Shown: positions 17,684 through 29,112 of the stretch, piece after piece | How the letters are laid out: every line of letters begins with the position of its first letter | Position numbering within the stretch: position 1 is the first letter of the stretch | Assembly (NCBI GenBank): GCA_020692235.1 | Contig: JAIMKU010000001.1 | Span: 71,481-122,026 of the forward strand | Direction: 5' to 3' | DNA length: 50,546 nucleotides | DNA from: Hydrogenophilus sp. | GTDB lineage: Bacteria; Pseudomonadota; Gammaproteobacteria; Burkholderiales; Thiobacillaceae | The notes under the pieces: model-generated | What the model was told of the DNA's origin: nothing | Database searches by the model: none | The model's input: the letters and a program-made list of their open reading frames with translations, nothing else | Translations under genes and position numbers: made by a program

Positions 17684-20600
17684 TCAATCGATGAGTCTGA
17701 AGCCTTCGCCCGGCGCCGAAAGGGCGGGGTCGAACTTGTCCGCCGGCGATTTTTTCGGCGCGGCGGGCGGTGCCGGCGGTGCGGGCCTGGCCATTAGCTT
17801 GGTCGCCATGGCCGCCGCCGGCGTGCTCGCGGGTTTTGTCGGCGTCGGTTCGTTGTGGCCCTTGCCGTCTTTCGCCCTGACCACGATTGGCGTCGGTGGC
17901 AGTGCCATGGCGGGCGCTTTGGGCGCTATGACCGGTGCTGGTTTGCGCATCGGTTTGACTGGCATCGGTGCGCCGCGATCCTTGTCGTCTTTGGCCTTGG
18001 CGGCGGGTGGTGTGGTTGTGGCCTCGAACTCGGTGAGGTCTTCCTGCCAGCCCAACGATCGGCCCTTGCCGGCGACCACCGTGGCTTGCAGGATCGGCGC
18101 CATGGCCTTAAGCACCTGTACCGGCAATGCACTGGTGAAGCCGTAGTCGCCGGCGGCCTCGCCCGGCACATAGGCGGTGATGACGCCATAGAAGTGACGG
18201 CCGAGGAAGAATACGAAGGTGGCGACCCGGTTGACGACCCGCGATTTGACCACCGCGCCGTTGGCGGCATAGGTATCGAAGCGGTTGTCGCCGGTGCCGG
18301 TCTTGCCGCCGACGACCAGCTTGCCCCGCGGCGTGACGAAGGCGCCGTTGAGTCGGCCGGCGGTACCGCTGGCGACCACGTTGACCAGCGCTTCGCGCAC
18401 CACCTGGGTCAGCTCGGCGGGCAGAACTTGCCGGGCCGGCGATTCGGCATGGGCGAACAGGCTGTGATAGGGCGTGTCGGCGGCGAAGTCCAGCCGCTTG
18501 ATGGTCGCGGATGACTGTCTGGCGCCCTCGTTGAGGAGGATGCCCATCAGTTCGGCCAGGGCGGCCGGGCGGTCGGCCGAGGCGCCGATGGCCGTGGCAT
18601 AGGAGGGCGTCAGGCTGGCAAAGGGATAACCCAGTCGCTGCCAGCGACGCTGGACTTCCTGGAATGCCTCGATCTCCAGCAGCGATAGGATGCGGATGTC
18701 CTGGGCATTCTTTCGGCTGGTCTTGAATAGCCAGTCGTAGCCGTCTATGCGGGCCTGGGTGCTGGCCTTTACCAGTTCGTCCCAGCGGGCCCGGGGATGT
18801 TTGCGGATATAGGCTACCAGCCACAGTTCCAGCGGATGGACCTGGGCGACATAGGCACGGTCGGCCAGGTTGAACTTGCCCGGCGCATAGGTTGCATAGA
18901 GTGCGGCTAGATCGCCTTCGCTATAGCTGTCCGGCGCCTCCAGGCGGGCCTTCATCAAGCGGCTGAAGGTCGCCGGATCGGCGTCGGGTTCCAGGTAGCG
19001 GAGCACCGCCGCCAGGCGCCGGGGGTGCGGCGTCATGTGGCTGAACAACAGGTCGGTGCTTTGATTGGGGTCGAGCCCGCGATATTTCTTGTGGAACTGG
19101 AGCAGGAAGGTCTTGCCTTCCTGGTCGGCAAACTTGAGTAGATAGGTTTGCCGGCGCGGTTCCCCGGCGTCTTCCAGGATGTGGCTGGCGGTGCTCGGCG
19201 CGCGGTACATGAAATGGCGGACAATGTCCCGCATCAGGCGGACAAAGGGCAGGTTGACCGAATTGCGGGTGGCCTCCCACAGGTCCATGACGCGGCCGTT
19301 GTCGGCCTGGTGAAAGTTGGAAAAATAATGCAGCCCGCCGCCGGTGTAAAAACCCTCGCCGGTGTTGGCCGAATAACGTCGGCTCATGGCCGCGCGCAGC
19401 ATGGCGGTCAGGTTCCGATCCGGCGTGGCGCGCAGATAGTCCAGCGCCCATAGGCTCAGTACGTCTTTTTCCGGAACCTGAACTTGAGCCAGCGCCTTCT
19501 GGTCGAGTTTTCCATACTGGTTGTGCAACTCGGCGACGATTTCGAGATAACTGACCAGGGTGCGTAGCTTGGCCGACGAGCCCATGCCCAGCTTGGCGCC
19601 CTGGTTGATGTCGAAGGGTTGGTTCAGGCTGTCGGCCTGGACCCGCAATGCCGAGCCCTCGGCGGTCCGCTGGTAAAGGGTGAAGCTATAGATGATCTTG
19701 CCTGGATCGTTTTCGGGGCCGATCAGTCGCGCGCCGTATAGACCGGCGCGCTGGGCGGCATCGGGCTCTTTCAGGGTGGCCAGAAAGTCGCTGACCGCCT
19801 GCTGTGCGGAGTTGTCGAACGAGGTCGCGACGGTCAGGTCGAGCCGGTCCAGGTCATATAAACGATCGATGCCCAGCATGGCGGCAAGCTGGTTGCGGGT
19901 GGCGGTGGCCGCCTTTTGCTGGCTGAAATGGGCGTCGCCAGCCGACTGGCGGACATCCCGAAAGACGATGTGTTGCCGGCGGGCGAGGTCCCTGAAGGCT
20001 GGCGTGACGATCCCTGCCTGGGCCAAAAGGCCGAGGTGGACATTGGCCTGGGCATCCAGTTGGGCGCGGCCGGTAAGCAGATACCAGGACGGCTTGCGCT
20101 GGGCGATCAGCAAGGCCACCACGTGCTTGTAGGCGAGCGCCGCCTCGGCGGTTGGCTCGGGCTTAGCCAAGAGGCGATTGACCTGGTCGAAGTCCTCGCC
20201 GAACCAGGCGGCCAGACCATCGGCCAGACCATCGACCTCGCCGAAACCGGGCGCGCCCGAGAGCGGCACGGTGTTCAGATAGTCGAGCACGATGCGCCGG
20301 CGGGTGACCCGGGTATCCGGGCCGTCGAGATAGGTACGGACCGAGGCCGAGGCCATCTGGCGCAGCTTGTCGCCGGGGGTCAGGGTCAGGCCGCCATTGG
20401 CATGACGGTATTTCTCCAGTTGCGTGGCCAGGGTCGAGCCGCCGGGCACATGGCGGCCGGGCTGTACCACCTGGACCATCTTTTCCAGCACCGCCTCGCC
20501 GAAACGGTCCCATTCCACCGCCGGGTTGCGATGCGGATGGTTGGGGTCGAGCAGCTCACGGTTTTCGATGAACAACAGGGTGTTGGCCACCACCGCCGGG

Positions 20601-21025
20601 ATCGCGGCAAAGTCGGGGTAGGCACGCCGGGGTTGGCGGAAACGGTAATAGGGTGTGCCGGAGTAGTCTTCCAGGGTTAGGCCGGCCACGGATTTTTCGT
20701 GGTACGGCAAAAACAGGCCGAAATGGTCCAGGTTGGCCATTTCCTCGGTGATATGGGCCTGGCGGACGATGACAAAGCCCTGTTTCTCCAGGCGCTTGGC
20801 GAATTCCGGCAACTGGACGTAGCCGAGCCTCAGATCGTGGGGACCATACTTGGGAAAGCGGATGCGCTCGCTGGCCCCGGCCATGTCCCGATAATTCAAC
20901 CGCCTGGCATAGTCGGCCAGAAACATGGCCTGCATCGGCGAGGCGATCAACTCATAGGCGGCGATCAGTGCTGCGGTACCGAAGACCAGGCCGAACAACA
21001 GCCAGTGCAAGGCTCGGTGTGCCAT
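17684..21025 (-). CDS. Very large class A penicillin-binding protein (GT51 plus transpeptidase)
   Basis: The 1113-residue protein has one N-terminal membrane anchor ([20 protein letters not shown]). The glycosyltransferase-like domain at about 145-290 shows [29 protein letters not shown] and [14 protein letters not shown]. The transpeptidase domain carries SxxK as SSAK in [10 protein letters not shown], SxN as SVN and KTG in [10 protein letters not shown] Pro/Ala/Lys-rich tail covers the last 120 residues. It is much longer than PBP1a/1b and has a large insert between the two catalytic domains. It would polymerise and cross-link peptidoglycan. It lies 7 bases after hemF on the same strand. 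Confidence 0.87.
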   Translation of the reverse strand: MAHRALHWLLFGLVFGTAALIAAYELIASPMQAMFLADYARRLNYRDMAGASERIRFPKYGPHDLRLGYVQLPEFAKRLEKQGFVIVRQAHITEEMANLDHFGLFLPYHEKSVAGLTLEDYSGTPYYRFRQPRRAYPDFAAIPAVVANTLLFIENRELLDPNHPHRNPAVEWDRFGEAVLEKMVQVVQPGRHVPGGSTLATQLEKYRHANGGLTLTPGDKLRQMASASVRTYLDGPDTRVTRRRIVLDYLNTVPLSGAPGFGEVDGLADGLAAWFGEDFDQVNRLLAKPEPTAEAALAYKHVVALLIAQRKPSWYLLTGRAQLDAQANVHLGLLAQAGIVTPAFRDLARRQHIVFRDVRQSAGDAHFSQQKAATATRNQLAAMLGIDRLYDLDRLDLTVATSFDNSAQQAVSDFLATLKEPDAAQRAGLYGARLIGPENDPGKIIYSFTLYQRTAEGSALRVQADSLNQPFDINQGAKLGMGSSAKLRTLVSYLEIVAELHNQYGKLDQKALAQVQVPEKDVLSLWALDYLRATPDRNLTAMLRAAMSRRYSANTGEGFYTGGGLHYFSNFHQADNGRVMDLWEATRNSVNLPFVRLMRDIVRHFMYRAPSTASHILEDAGEPRRQTYLLKFADQEGKTFLLQFHKKYRGLDPNQSTDLLFSHMTPHPRRLAAVLRYLEPDADPATFSRLMKARLEAPDSYSEGDLAALYATYAPGKFNLADRAYVAQVHPLELWLVAYIRKHPRARWDELVKASTQARIDGYDWLFKTSRKNAQDIRILSLLEIEAFQEVQRRWQRLGYPFASLTPSYATAIGASADRPAALAELMGILLNEGARQSSATIKRLDFAADTPYHSLFAHAESPARQVLPAELTQVVREALVNVVASGTAGRLNGAFVTPRGKLVVGGKTGTGDNRFDTYAANGAVVKSRVVNRVATFVFFLGRHFYGVITAYVPGEAAGDYGFTSALPVQVLKAMAPILQATVVAGKGRSLGWQEDLTEFEATTTPPAAKAKDDKDRGAPMPVKPMRKPAPVIAPKAPAMALPPTPIVVRAKDGKGHNEPTPTKPASTPAAAMATKLMARPAPPAPPAAPKKSPADKFDPALSAPGEGFRLID

Positions 21026-21032
21026 CGACCGG

Positions 21033-21954
<922 letters not shown>

Positions 21955-22241
21955 TTTTTTTCATCGTGAGTCGATTGCCGCATTCTATCGCAGCTACCCC
22001 GTGGCTCACCTGGAATGTGGTGATTCAGCAGGGTCCCGGTGACAAAGGGTCGTGCGGCAATTTGTCGCATTTCCGGCCACCCTGCCCATACTCCCTGCCG
22101 CTGGGCGGCGCCTATGCCGGTCAGGGGACGACCATGGCGATCAACGGCATTCCATGGGGCATTGCCGTGCGGCCATCGGCATTCCTGCGCAGACCTATTT
22201 GTCTGGCGAAAGGAACGGTTACCGCGTCCATGTCGGTTTCC

Positions 22242-22784
22242 TTATGCGCGCAGCAGGCGGCCGCTGGTCGGATCGACGATGGTCGACGGCCGCCGGCGGT
22301 CGCCGATGCGGCCGGCCAATACCCAGACCGACTGAGCAAACGCAGCGCGACATTGGGCCGCCGTTTGCAGAGTGCGCTGGCCATAACGATTGGCGCTGGT
22401 CGAGACCAGCGCCATGCCGAGCGCCCGACACAGGCGGGCGGCCTCCGGGTGGGCGGTGACCCGCACGGCGAGCTTTGTGTGGCGGCCCGTCAACCAACGC
22501 GGACAACGGCGCCCAGCCGGCAGCAGCAACGTAGTCGGACCGGGCCAGTATTGCGGCCAGGCGGCCGCTGCTTCGGCCAGGTAGGGCGTGAATTGTTCCG
22601 GCGCGCTGCCGATCAGGATCAGCCCTTTGCTTTTGGGCCGGCCTTTGAGCCGTAGGAGGGTCGCCACGGCGCGGGTGTTCATCGGGTCGCAGCCCAGGCC
22701 GTAGCAGGACTCGGTCGGGTAGGCGATGAGGCCGCCCGTGGCCAGGTGACGGCGCAGGGCGGTGATGTCGGGCAGCGGGGTCAC
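22242..22784 (-). CDS. tsaC: TsaC/YrdC-family threonylcarbamoyl-AMP synthase
   Basis: The 180-residue YrdC-fold enzyme has AYPTESCYGLGCDP, KGRPKSKGLILIGS, WPGPTTLLLPA, LAVRVTAHP and MALVSTSAN. It uses threonine, bicarbonate and ATP to make threonylcarbamoyl-AMP for the universal t6A37 tRNA modification. It is the short TsaC form without the Sua5 C-terminal domain. Its ATG overlaps the purD stop. Confidence 0.94.
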   Translation of the reverse strand: MTPLPDITALRRHLATGGLIAYPTESCYGLGCDPMNTRAVATLLRLKGRPKSKGLILIGSAPEQFTPYLAEAAAAWPQYWPGPTTLLLPAGRRCPRWLTGRHTKLAVRVTAHPEAARLCRALGMALVSTSANRYGQRTLQTAAQCRAAFAQSVWVLAGRIGDRRRPSTIVDPTSGRLLRA

Positions 22785-24052
22785 CGCCGCTTGATGGCTC
22801 GCCAGCCGATGTCGCAGCGCATCTGGCGGCCGGCGAAATTGATCTGCTCGGCTACTTCATAGGCACGGCCCTGGGCGATCTTTACGGTGTCGCCCAGCGC
22901 CGTCACGCACAGTACCCGACCGCCACTGGTGACCACCTGGTCGCCCTGGATGGCGGTGCCGGCATGGAAGATGTGGAAGTCATCGCCCTTGATGCCCAGG
23001 CCGGTGATGGCATCGCCCTTGCGGGGCGAGTCGGGGTAATTGGCGGCGGCCAGCACCACGCCCAGTGCCACCCGGCGATCCCACTCGGCCTCGACCTGGT
23101 CCAGCCGGCCGTCGATGGCGGCCTCGATCAGCACGGTAAGGTCGCTCTTCATGCGCAGCATGATCGGCTGGGTCTCCGGGTCGCCCATGCGGCAGTTGAA
23201 TTCCAGCACGCCGATCTTGCCGCTCGGGTCGATCATCACGCCGGCATAGAGAAAGCCGGTGTAGGGCGTGCCCTCGGCCTTCATGCCCTGGACCACCGGG
23301 CGGATCACCTTGCGCAGGATGCGGGCGTGCAGCTCCGGGGTAACCACGGGGGCGGGCGAATAGGCGCCCATGCCGCCGGTGTTGGGGCCCTTGTCCTCGT
23401 CGAGCAGGCGCTTGTGGTCCTGGGACGTGGCCATGGCCAGCACGTGTTCGCCATCGACCATGACGATGAAACTGGTCTCCTCGCCTTGCAGGCACTCCTC
23501 GATCACCACCCTGGCGCCGGCGGCGCCAAATGAGTTGTCGGCCAGCATCGTATCGACCGCCGCATGGGCTTCTTCATTGCTTGTCGCCACCACCACGCCC
23601 TTGCCGGCGGCCAGGCCGTCGGCCTTGATGACGATGGGCGCGCCCTCGGCATCGATGTAGGCGTGGGCGGCGGCGGCATCGGTGAAGGTCGCGTACTTGG
23701 CGGTCGGGATGTGGTGCCGGACCATGAACTGCTTGGCGAAGTCCTTCGACGATTCCAACTGCGCGGCGGCCTGGGTGGGCCCGAATATCTTCAGATGAGC
23801 AGCCCGGAAGGCATCGACGATGCCGGCCGCCAGCGGCGCCTCCGGCCCGACCACGGTGTAGGCGATGTTTTCCTGCCGGGCAAATTCGATCAGCTCCGGG
23901 ATGGTCGTCAGCGCGATATTTTCCAGGCCCTCCTCGCGCGCCGTGCCGCCGTTGCCGGGGGCGACGTAGACCTTCTGGATGCGCGGGCCCTGCGCCAGCC
24001 GCCAGGCCAGGGCGTGTTCGCGGCCGCCGGAACCGATCAGCAACAATTTCAT
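22781..24052 (-). CDS. purD: PurD, phosphoribosylamine-glycine ligase
   Basis: This is a 423-residue ATP-grasp enzyme of purine synthesis step 2. It has the start MKLLLIGSGGREHALAWRLA, VVGPEAPLAAGIVD, the ATP-grasp segment APIVIKADGLAAGKGVVVA, DEDKGPNTGGMGAYSPAP and the metal-binding LEFNCRMGDPE. I chose ATG 24052; the frame extends further but without homology. A DUF2442/DUF4160 pair is inserted between it and purH. Confidence 0.96.
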   Translation of the reverse strand: MKLLLIGSGGREHALAWRLAQGPRIQKVYVAPGNGGTAREEGLENIALTTIPELIEFARQENIAYTVVGPEAPLAAGIVDAFRAAHLKIFGPTQAAAQLESSKDFAKQFMVRHHIPTAKYATFTDAAAAHAYIDAEGAPIVIKADGLAAGKGVVVATSNEEAHAAVDTMLADNSFGAAGARVVIEECLQGEETSFIVMVDGEHVLAMATSQDHKRLLDEDKGPNTGGMGAYSPAPVVTPELHARILRKVIRPVVQGMKAEGTPYTGFLYAGVMIDPSGKIGVLEFNCRMGDPETQPIMLRMKSDLTVLIEAAIDGRLDQVEAEWDRRVALGVVLAAANYPDSPRKGDAITGLGIKGDDFHIFHAGTAIQGDQVVTSGGRVLCVTALGDTVKIAQGRAYEVAEQINFAGRQMRCDIGWRAIKRR

Positions 24053-24053
24053 A

Positions 24054-24332
24054 TCAGGCGGCCTCCGCCAGTTTCTGGTGTCTGGCCGGACCACCGTGGA
24101 GCATACCGGCCACGCTGATGTCTTCGTCGATCTCGGACCAGTGTGCGCCAAGGCCGGACCCGATCAACTCATAGTGGTTGCGTTGAGCCTGGGTGGCCTC
24201 GGACAACCGCCAGGACCAGGCCAGGGGTACGCTGACCGTGCGACCATCGCTCAAGTCGGCGATGATGGCGTTGTCGGTCACGCGCAGTGCGAGTATGCGC
24301 GGTGTGTTGTATTCAATCACCACAGTGCTCAT
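24054..24332 (-). CDS. DUF2442-family protein
   Basis: The 92-residue protein carries the DUF2442 pattern: ALRVTDNAIIADLSDGRTVSVPLAWSWRL, then HYELIGSGLGAHWSEIDEDISVAGML. DUF2442 genes commonly pair with DUF4160 genes in a toxin-antitoxin-like arrangement, with no settled biochemical function that I can confirm. It ends one base before purD and overlaps the DUF4160 remnant by 20 bases. Confidence 0.85.
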   Translation of the reverse strand: MSTVVIEYNTPRILALRVTDNAIIADLSDGRTVSVPLAWSWRLSEATQAQRNHYELIGSGLGAHWSEIDEDISVAGMLHGGPARHQKLAEAA

Positions 24333-24552
24333 GCCATGCCTCCATCAGTAAATTGTGGTGCGCCACGACCAGCCGGCGAATCTGGCTTAACTCATGGGCC
24401 GAAAAGCCATCGTTGCCGGCAAAGTTCACCGGATTGAGCCAAAACTTGCAAGTCATGTCTTCGCGTTTGATGTGGACATGCGCCGCTTCGTTACAGTCGA
24501 AACTGTAGAAGAAAAAACGTTAGGCGCCTGTTATTCCGCGAACCGTCGGCAT
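24313..24552 (-). pseudogene. DUF4160-family protein interrupted by one TAA codon
   Basis: From ATG 24552 the frame reads [10 protein letters not shown], then TAA (24522-24520), then [40 protein letters not shown] and RRLVVAHHNLLMEAWHEH. Family members begin MPTV and continue into YRFFFYS, so the stop replaces an expected Tyr codon (TAT or TAC). No frameshift is needed. The gene starts 6 bases after the purH stop. It is either a fresh nonsense mutant or a single-base sequence error. Confidence 0.8.
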
Positions 24553-24557
24553 GTCGA

Positions 24558-26123
24558 TCAGTGTCTGAAGTGCCGCATACCGGTAAACACCATGGCCATG
24601 CCGCGTTCGTCGGCGGCGGCGATGACCTCCGCGTCGCGCATCGAGCCGCCGGGCTGGATCACCGCCCGGATGCCGGCCTCACCGGCGTTGTCGATGCCGT
24701 CGCGGAACGGGAAGAAGGCGTCGGAGGCCATCACCGATCCGGGCACTTTGAGGCCGGCGTGTTTGGCCTTGATGGCGGCGATGCGGGCCGAGTTGACCCG
24801 GCTCATCTGGCCGGCGCCGACGCCGATGGTCATGTTGTCCCGGGCGTAGACGATGGCGTTGGACTTGACGAACTTGGCCACCCGCCAGGCGAATAACAGG
24901 TCGCGCAGCTCGGCTTCGGTCGGCGCGCGCCGGGTGACCACCTTGATCTCGTGGTTGAGCAGGAGGTCGGCGTCCTGCACCAGCAGGCCGCCGTTGACCC
25001 GCTTGTAGTCCAGGCGCTGGCCTGGCTGGGTCGGCCACTGGCCGCATTCGAGCAGACGTACATTCTTCTTGGTGGCGCAGATGGCGATGGCGGCCTGGGA
25101 AATTTTTGGCGCGATGATGATCTCGACGAACTGGCGCTCGACGATGGCGGCGGCGGTGGCGCCGTCCAGCTCGCCGTTGCAGGCGACGATGCCGCCGAAG
25201 GCCGATTCGGGATCGGTCTGGTAGGCACGGTCGTAGGCTTCGAGTAGCGTTGCGCCATAGGCGACGCCGCATGGGTTGGCGTGCTTGACGATGACGCAGG
25301 CTGGGGCGGCATCGAACTGCTTGACGCATTCCAGGGCGGCATCGGCGTCGCCGATGTTGTTGTAACTGAGTTCCTTACCCTGCAACTGGCGGGCAGTGGC
25401 GATGCTCGCCTCCCTGGCCCCGGCCTCGACATAGAAGGCGGCATTCTGGTGCGGGTTCTCGCCGTAGCGCATGGCCTGCCGCTTACTGAATTGCAGGTTG
25501 ATGGTGCGCGGAAATTCGGAGTCTTCAACCAGCTTGCCGAAGTGGTTGGCGATGGCGCCGTCGTAGGCGGCGGTGTGCTCGAAGGCCTTGATGGCCAGCG
25601 AGAAGCGGGTCTGGTCACTGACCGCGCCGCCGTTGGCCTTCATCTCTTCAATGACTTTCGCGTAGTCGGCCGGGTCGGTGACGATGGTGACAAAGGCGTG
25701 GTTCTTGGCCGCAGAGCGGACCATGGCCGGGCCGCCGATGTCGATGTTCTCGATGGCCTCCGCCAGGGTGCAGCCGGGCTTGGCCACGGTGGTGACGAAC
25801 GGGTACAGGTTGACGCAGACCAGGTCGATGTTGCCGATGTTGCTGCGGTTCATCGCCGCGACGTGCTCGGGCAGATCGCGGCGGCCCAGTATGCCGCCGT
25901 GGATCTTCGGGTGCAGGGTCTTGACCCGGCCGTCCAGCATCTCCGGGAAGCCGGTGTAGTCGGCCACCTCGATGACCGGGATGGCGGCCTCGCGGAGGGC
26001 CTTGGCGGTGCCGCCGGTGGAGAGCAACTCGACGCCCTGGGCGTGGAGGACGCGGGCGAGGTCGATGAGACCGGTCTTGTCGGATACGGAGAGCAGTGCG
26101 CGTTTAATCATTTGCTGGGCCAA
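24558..26123 (-). CDS. purH: PurH, AICAR formyltransferase/IMP cyclohydrolase
   Basis: The 521-residue bifunctional enzyme performs the last two steps of IMP synthesis. It has an N-terminal cyclohydrolase (MGS-like) domain ([44 protein letters not shown]) and a formyltransferase domain with [13 protein letters not shown], the catalytic Lys-His in [12 protein letters not shown], and [12 protein letters not shown]. It is full length. The usual purH-purD adjacency is broken by the DUF4160/DUF2442 pair. Confidence 0.97.
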   Translation of the reverse strand: MAQQMIKRALLSVSDKTGLIDLARVLHAQGVELLSTGGTAKALREAAIPVIEVADYTGFPEMLDGRVKTLHPKIHGGILGRRDLPEHVAAMNRSNIGNIDLVCVNLYPFVTTVAKPGCTLAEAIENIDIGGPAMVRSAAKNHAFVTIVTDPADYAKVIEEMKANGGAVSDQTRFSLAIKAFEHTAAYDGAIANHFGKLVEDSEFPRTINLQFSKRQAMRYGENPHQNAAFYVEAGAREASIATARQLQGKELSYNNIGDADAALECVKQFDAAPACVIVKHANPCGVAYGATLLEAYDRAYQTDPESAFGGIVACNGELDGATAAAIVERQFVEIIIAPKISQAAIAICATKKNVRLLECGQWPTQPGQRLDYKRVNGGLLVQDADLLLNHEIKVVTRRAPTEAELRDLLFAWRVAKFVKSNAIVYARDNMTIGVGAGQMSRVNSARIAAIKAKHAGLKVPGSVMASDAFFPFRDGIDNAGEAGIRAVIQPGGSMRDAEVIAAADERGMAMVFTGMRHFRH

Positions 26124-26139
26124 AGTGGATAGAGGGACG

Positions 26140-26162
26140 GTAGGAGCGGCCTTGGCCGCGAT
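26140..26162 (+). repeat. REP-like hairpin, GTAGGAGCGG subfamily
   Basis: GTAGGAGCGGCCTTGGCCGC with stem GCGGCC-tt-GGCCGC fills the space between the fis stop and the purH start. The GTAG head followed by a GC-rich hairpin is typical of REP sequences mobilised by RAYT transposases. No RAYT gene is present here. Confidence 0.6.
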
Positions 26163-26414
26163 TTATTTGATTCCGTGTTGCAGCATCTTCTTGCGCAGGG
26201 TGTTGCGGTTGATGCCCAGTATGTCGGCGGCGCGGCTCTGGTTGTTGCCGGCCTGGTCGAGCACGATCCGCAACAGCGGCCTCTCGACGCAGTTCATCAC
26301 CATCTCGTGGACGTTCGCGGCGACCTCGCCATCGAGGTCCTTGAAATACTGGGTCAATACCTTTCTCACGCAAACGCTGAGTTCGTTTTCATCCACCGCC
26401 AACATTGTTATCAA
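26163..26414 (-). CDS. fis: Fis, nucleoid-associated DNA-binding protein
   Basis: The 83-residue product is Fis, with the C-terminal helix-turn-helix NNQSRAADILGINRNTLRKKM and the core VHEMVMNCVERPLLRIVL. Fis bends DNA and tunes rRNA, recombination and growth-phase genes. The canonical dusB-fis operon is preserved, with dusB ending 26 bases upstream. An in-frame Met four codons in is an alternative start. Confidence 0.95.
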   Translation of the reverse strand: MITMLAVDENELSVCVRKVLTQYFKDLDGEVAANVHEMVMNCVERPLLRIVLDQAGNNQSRAADILGINRNTLRKKMLQHGIK

Positions 26415-26440
26415 TCCCCTTGTCGTCGTTTCGGTCGTGC

Positions 26441-27466
26441 TCAGGCGGCTCGCCGGTCCAGCAGTTGGTCTTGCCGGTACAGCAGCCGGCAGCTCCTTTC
26501 GGCCGCGCGGCTGAAAAATTCATTGGCCGCCTGCATCTGTTCCCGGGTGGTTTCCAGCCGGTTCATGGCATGGCGGAAACCGGCCGAATCGGTCAGACCA
26601 CGGGTGTACCATGCAATGTGTTTGCGCGCCATGAGCACGCCAGTGTATTCGCCATAGAAACGATATAGATCGTCCAGATGTTCCAGCATGATCCGGTGGA
26701 TTTCGACCACCTCGGGTGCCGGCAGGCGTTCGCCGCTGGCCAGGTAATGGGCGATCTCGCGAAACAGCCAGGGCCGTCCCATCGCGGCGCGGCCGATCAT
26801 GATGGCGTCGGCGCCGGTGTAGTCGAGCACATGCTTCGCCTTTTCCGGCGTGGTGATGTCGCCGTTGGCGATGACCGGAATCCTGGCCGCGGCCTTCACC
26901 GCCCGGATGGTGTCGTACTCGGCCTCGCCGGTGTAGGCGCAGGCGCGGGTGCGGCCGTGCAGGGCCAGGGCCTGGATGCCGGATTCCTGGGCGATCCTGA
27001 GTATGGTCAGGGCGTTGCGGGCGGACTTGTCCCAGCCGGTGCGGGTCTTCAGGGTCACCGGCACCTCGGGCACCGCGTTCACCACCGCCTCCAGGATGCG
27101 GCCGACCAGCGCCTCGTCCTTGAGCAGGGCTGAACCGGCCATCACGTTGCACACCTTCTTGGCCGGGCAGCCCATGTTGATGTCGATGATCTGGGCGCCG
27201 TTGTCAACGTTGTGGCGGGCGGCCTGGGCCAGCATGGCCGGGTCGGCGCCGGCGATCTGGACGCTGATCGGCGCCGTCTCGCCCTCGTGATTGGCCCGCC
27301 GCCGGGTCTTCTCGGAACCGTACAGGAGCGAATTCGAGGTCACCATCTCGGACACCGCCATGCCCGCGCCCAGGCGCTTGCAGAGCTGACGGAACGGCCG
27401 GTCTGTGACGCCCGCCATGGGCGCGACGATCAGGTTGTTCCGTAGGATGTGGGGGCCGATGTGCAT
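26441..27466 (-). CDS. dusB: DusB, tRNA dihydrouridine synthase
   Basis: The 341-residue FMN enzyme reduces uridines in tRNA. It has VAPMAGVTDRPFRQLCKRLG, SVQIAGADP, the catalytic Cys in INMGCPAKKVC, LKTRTGW, LHGRTRACAYTG and IMIGRAAMGRPWLF. It heads the dusB-fis operon. Confidence 0.96.
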   Translation of the reverse strand: MHIGPHILRNNLIVAPMAGVTDRPFRQLCKRLGAGMAVSEMVTSNSLLYGSEKTRRRANHEGETAPISVQIAGADPAMLAQAARHNVDNGAQIIDINMGCPAKKVCNVMAGSALLKDEALVGRILEAVVNAVPEVPVTLKTRTGWDKSARNALTILRIAQESGIQALALHGRTRACAYTGEAEYDTIRAVKAAARIPVIANGDITTPEKAKHVLDYTGADAIMIGRAAMGRPWLFREIAHYLASGERLPAPEVVEIHRIMLEHLDDLYRFYGEYTGVLMARKHIAWYTRGLTDSAGFRHAMNRLETTREQMQAANEFFSRAAERSCRLLYRQDQLLDRRAA

Positions 27467-27612
27467 GACATTCTGGTGACGCGGGAGGGCCCGGATTCTA
27501 CCCTCTAGAGTGCCGATACGAAAGCCGATTTGCTGAAAAATTGGGCACGTTTTAAGTGCATGGCAGACAAAGGATGGCGCGATCCGGCAGGATTGGGCAT
27601 CATCGCCCGGCT

Positions 27613-29088
27613 ATGAAAAAAACCGACCCGCGCAGATTCGTTTTGACCTGGATAGTCCCCGCATTGCTGGGCGGCGTCACGGTGTTCGGTTTCGCGCCGT
27701 TTTATCTCTTTCCCATTCCTATCGTCGCCCTGGCACTGTTTTACCGCAGCCTGACCGGCCTCGGCCCGGGCGAGGCCTTTCGGCGTGGCTACGTCTTCGG
27801 CCTGGGCTGGTTCCTGGCCGGGGTGTCCTGGGTCTACGTCAGCATGCACGATGTCGGCGAGCTGAGCCTGCCGCTGGCCGGGCTGGTGACCGTGCTGTTT
27901 GCGTCCGTGCTGGCCTTCTTCCCGGCCCTGGCCGGCGGGTTGTCGGCCCAATTGCGGGTCTCCGGCAACCTGCGTGCCCTGCTCGGGTTTCCGGCGCTTT
28001 GGGCGTTGGCCGAATGGTTGCGCGGCTGGGTATTGACCGGTCTGCCGTGGCAGTCGCTGGGGTATTCGCAAGTGCCATATGGACCGCTGGTCGGCTTTGC
28101 CCCGATCCTGGGCGTCTATGGGGTGACCTGGCTGGCGGCCCTGTCGGCGGTCGGCATCGGCCGCTGGCGGCCCTGGCCGCTGGCGCTGGTGGTGGCGCTC
28201 TGGGCAGCCGGTTTGGGCCTGCAAACGCTGGAATGGACCCAACCCGCAGGCGAGCCGGTCAGCGTCAGCCTGCTCCAGGGCAATGTTCAGCAGGACCTCA
28301 AGTTCCGTCCTGAGCGTTTGGCCGCGACCCTGGAGCTTTACGGCCAGCAGGCGATGGCTAGCCAGTCACGCCTGACCGTCCTGCCGGAGACGGCCTTGCC
28401 GTTGTTCCGCGAGGATGTGCCGCCGGACTATTTGCAGCGCCTGGCCGACCATGCCAGGGCCCAGGGCGGCGACCTGCTCTATGGCGTGCCGGACCGGGAC
28501 GCCGACGGCCGCTATTACAACAGCGTGATGTCGATCGGCGTATCGGCCGCGCAGACCTACCGCAAGGTGCATCTGGTGCCGTTCGGCGAGTTTGTGCCGC
28601 TCGGCTTCAGGTGGCTGGTCGATGCCATGAAGGTGCCGCTGTCGGACTTCAGCCGGGGCCGGCCCAATCAGCCGCCGCTTGATGTCGCCGGTCAGCGGCT
28701 GGCCATGAACGTCTGTTACGAGGACGTCTTCGGCGAGGAGTTGATCGATGCCCTGCCGGCCGCGACGCTGATGGCCAACGTCAGCAACGATGCCTGGTTT
28801 GGCGATTCCTTCGCGCCCTGGCAGCACCTGCAGATCGCCCAGATGCGGGCGCTGGAGACCGGCCGCTGGTGGCTCAAGGACAACAACACCGGCATCACCG
28901 CCGTGCTTGACCATAAGGGCCGGGTGGTGGCCAGCCTGCAACCGTTCACCGCCGGCACGCTCGACAGCCAGGTCCAAGGCATGACCGGCGCGACGCCCTT
29001 CGTCCGCTGGGGTAATCGTGCGTTCCTGGCACTGGCGGCCCTCAGCCTGCTGGTGGCGGCCGGCCTGGGCCGCCGGGAGACCGCTTGA
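27613..29088 (+). CDS. lnt: Lnt, apolipoprotein N-acyltransferase
   Basis: The 491-residue inner-membrane enzyme adds the third acyl chain to lipoproteins. Six hydrophobic segments at about 8-220 precede a nitrilase-like domain with the catalytic Glu in VLPETALPLF, Lys in YRKVHLVPFGEFVP and Cys in NVCYEDVFGEE, plus NVSNDAWFGDS. I start at ATG 27613 (MKKTDPRRF); an upstream in-frame ATG at 27556 lacks homology. Its last codons lie in a 19-bp direct repeat also found at 29804, suggesting the native end read GLGRRAR rather than GLGRRETA. Confidence 0.93.
   Translation: MKKTDPRRFVLTWIVPALLGGVTVFGFAPFYLFPIPIVALALFYRSLTGLGPGEAFRRGYVFGLGWFLAGVSWVYVSMHDVGELSLPLAGLVTVLFASVLAFFPALAGGLSAQLRVSGNLRALLGFPALWALAEWLRGWVLTGLPWQSLGYSQVPYGPLVGFAPILGVYGVTWLAALSAVGIGRWRPWPLALVVALWAAGLGLQTLEWTQPAGEPVSVSLLQGNVQQDLKFRPERLAATLELYGQQAMASQSRLTVLPETALPLFREDVPPDYLQRLADHARAQGGDLLYGVPDRDADGRYYNSVMSIGVSAAQTYRKVHLVPFGEFVPLGFRWLVDAMKVPLSDFSRGRPNQPPLDVAGQRLAMNVCYEDVFGEELIDALPAATLMANVSNDAWFGDSFAPWQHLQIAQMRALETGRWWLKDNNTGITAVLDHKGRVVASLQPFTAGTLDSQVQGMTGATPFVRWGNRAFLALAALSLLVAAGLGRRETA
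29055..29073 (+). repeat. Left 19-bp direct repeat flanking brnTA
   Basis: GGCGGCCGGCCTGGGCCGC occurs here in the lnt 3' end and again at 29804-29822. The two copies bracket the BrnT/BrnA genes, like the duplicated target of an inserted element. Confidence 0.75.
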
Positions 29089-29112
29089 TGCCATAAAGCA
29101 CACGGGCGTATC

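Noticed and set aside
21955-22241. Possible small gene between hemF and tsaC.
   Set aside because: Several short frames exist on both strands but none shows a ribosome site plus a protein-like pattern.
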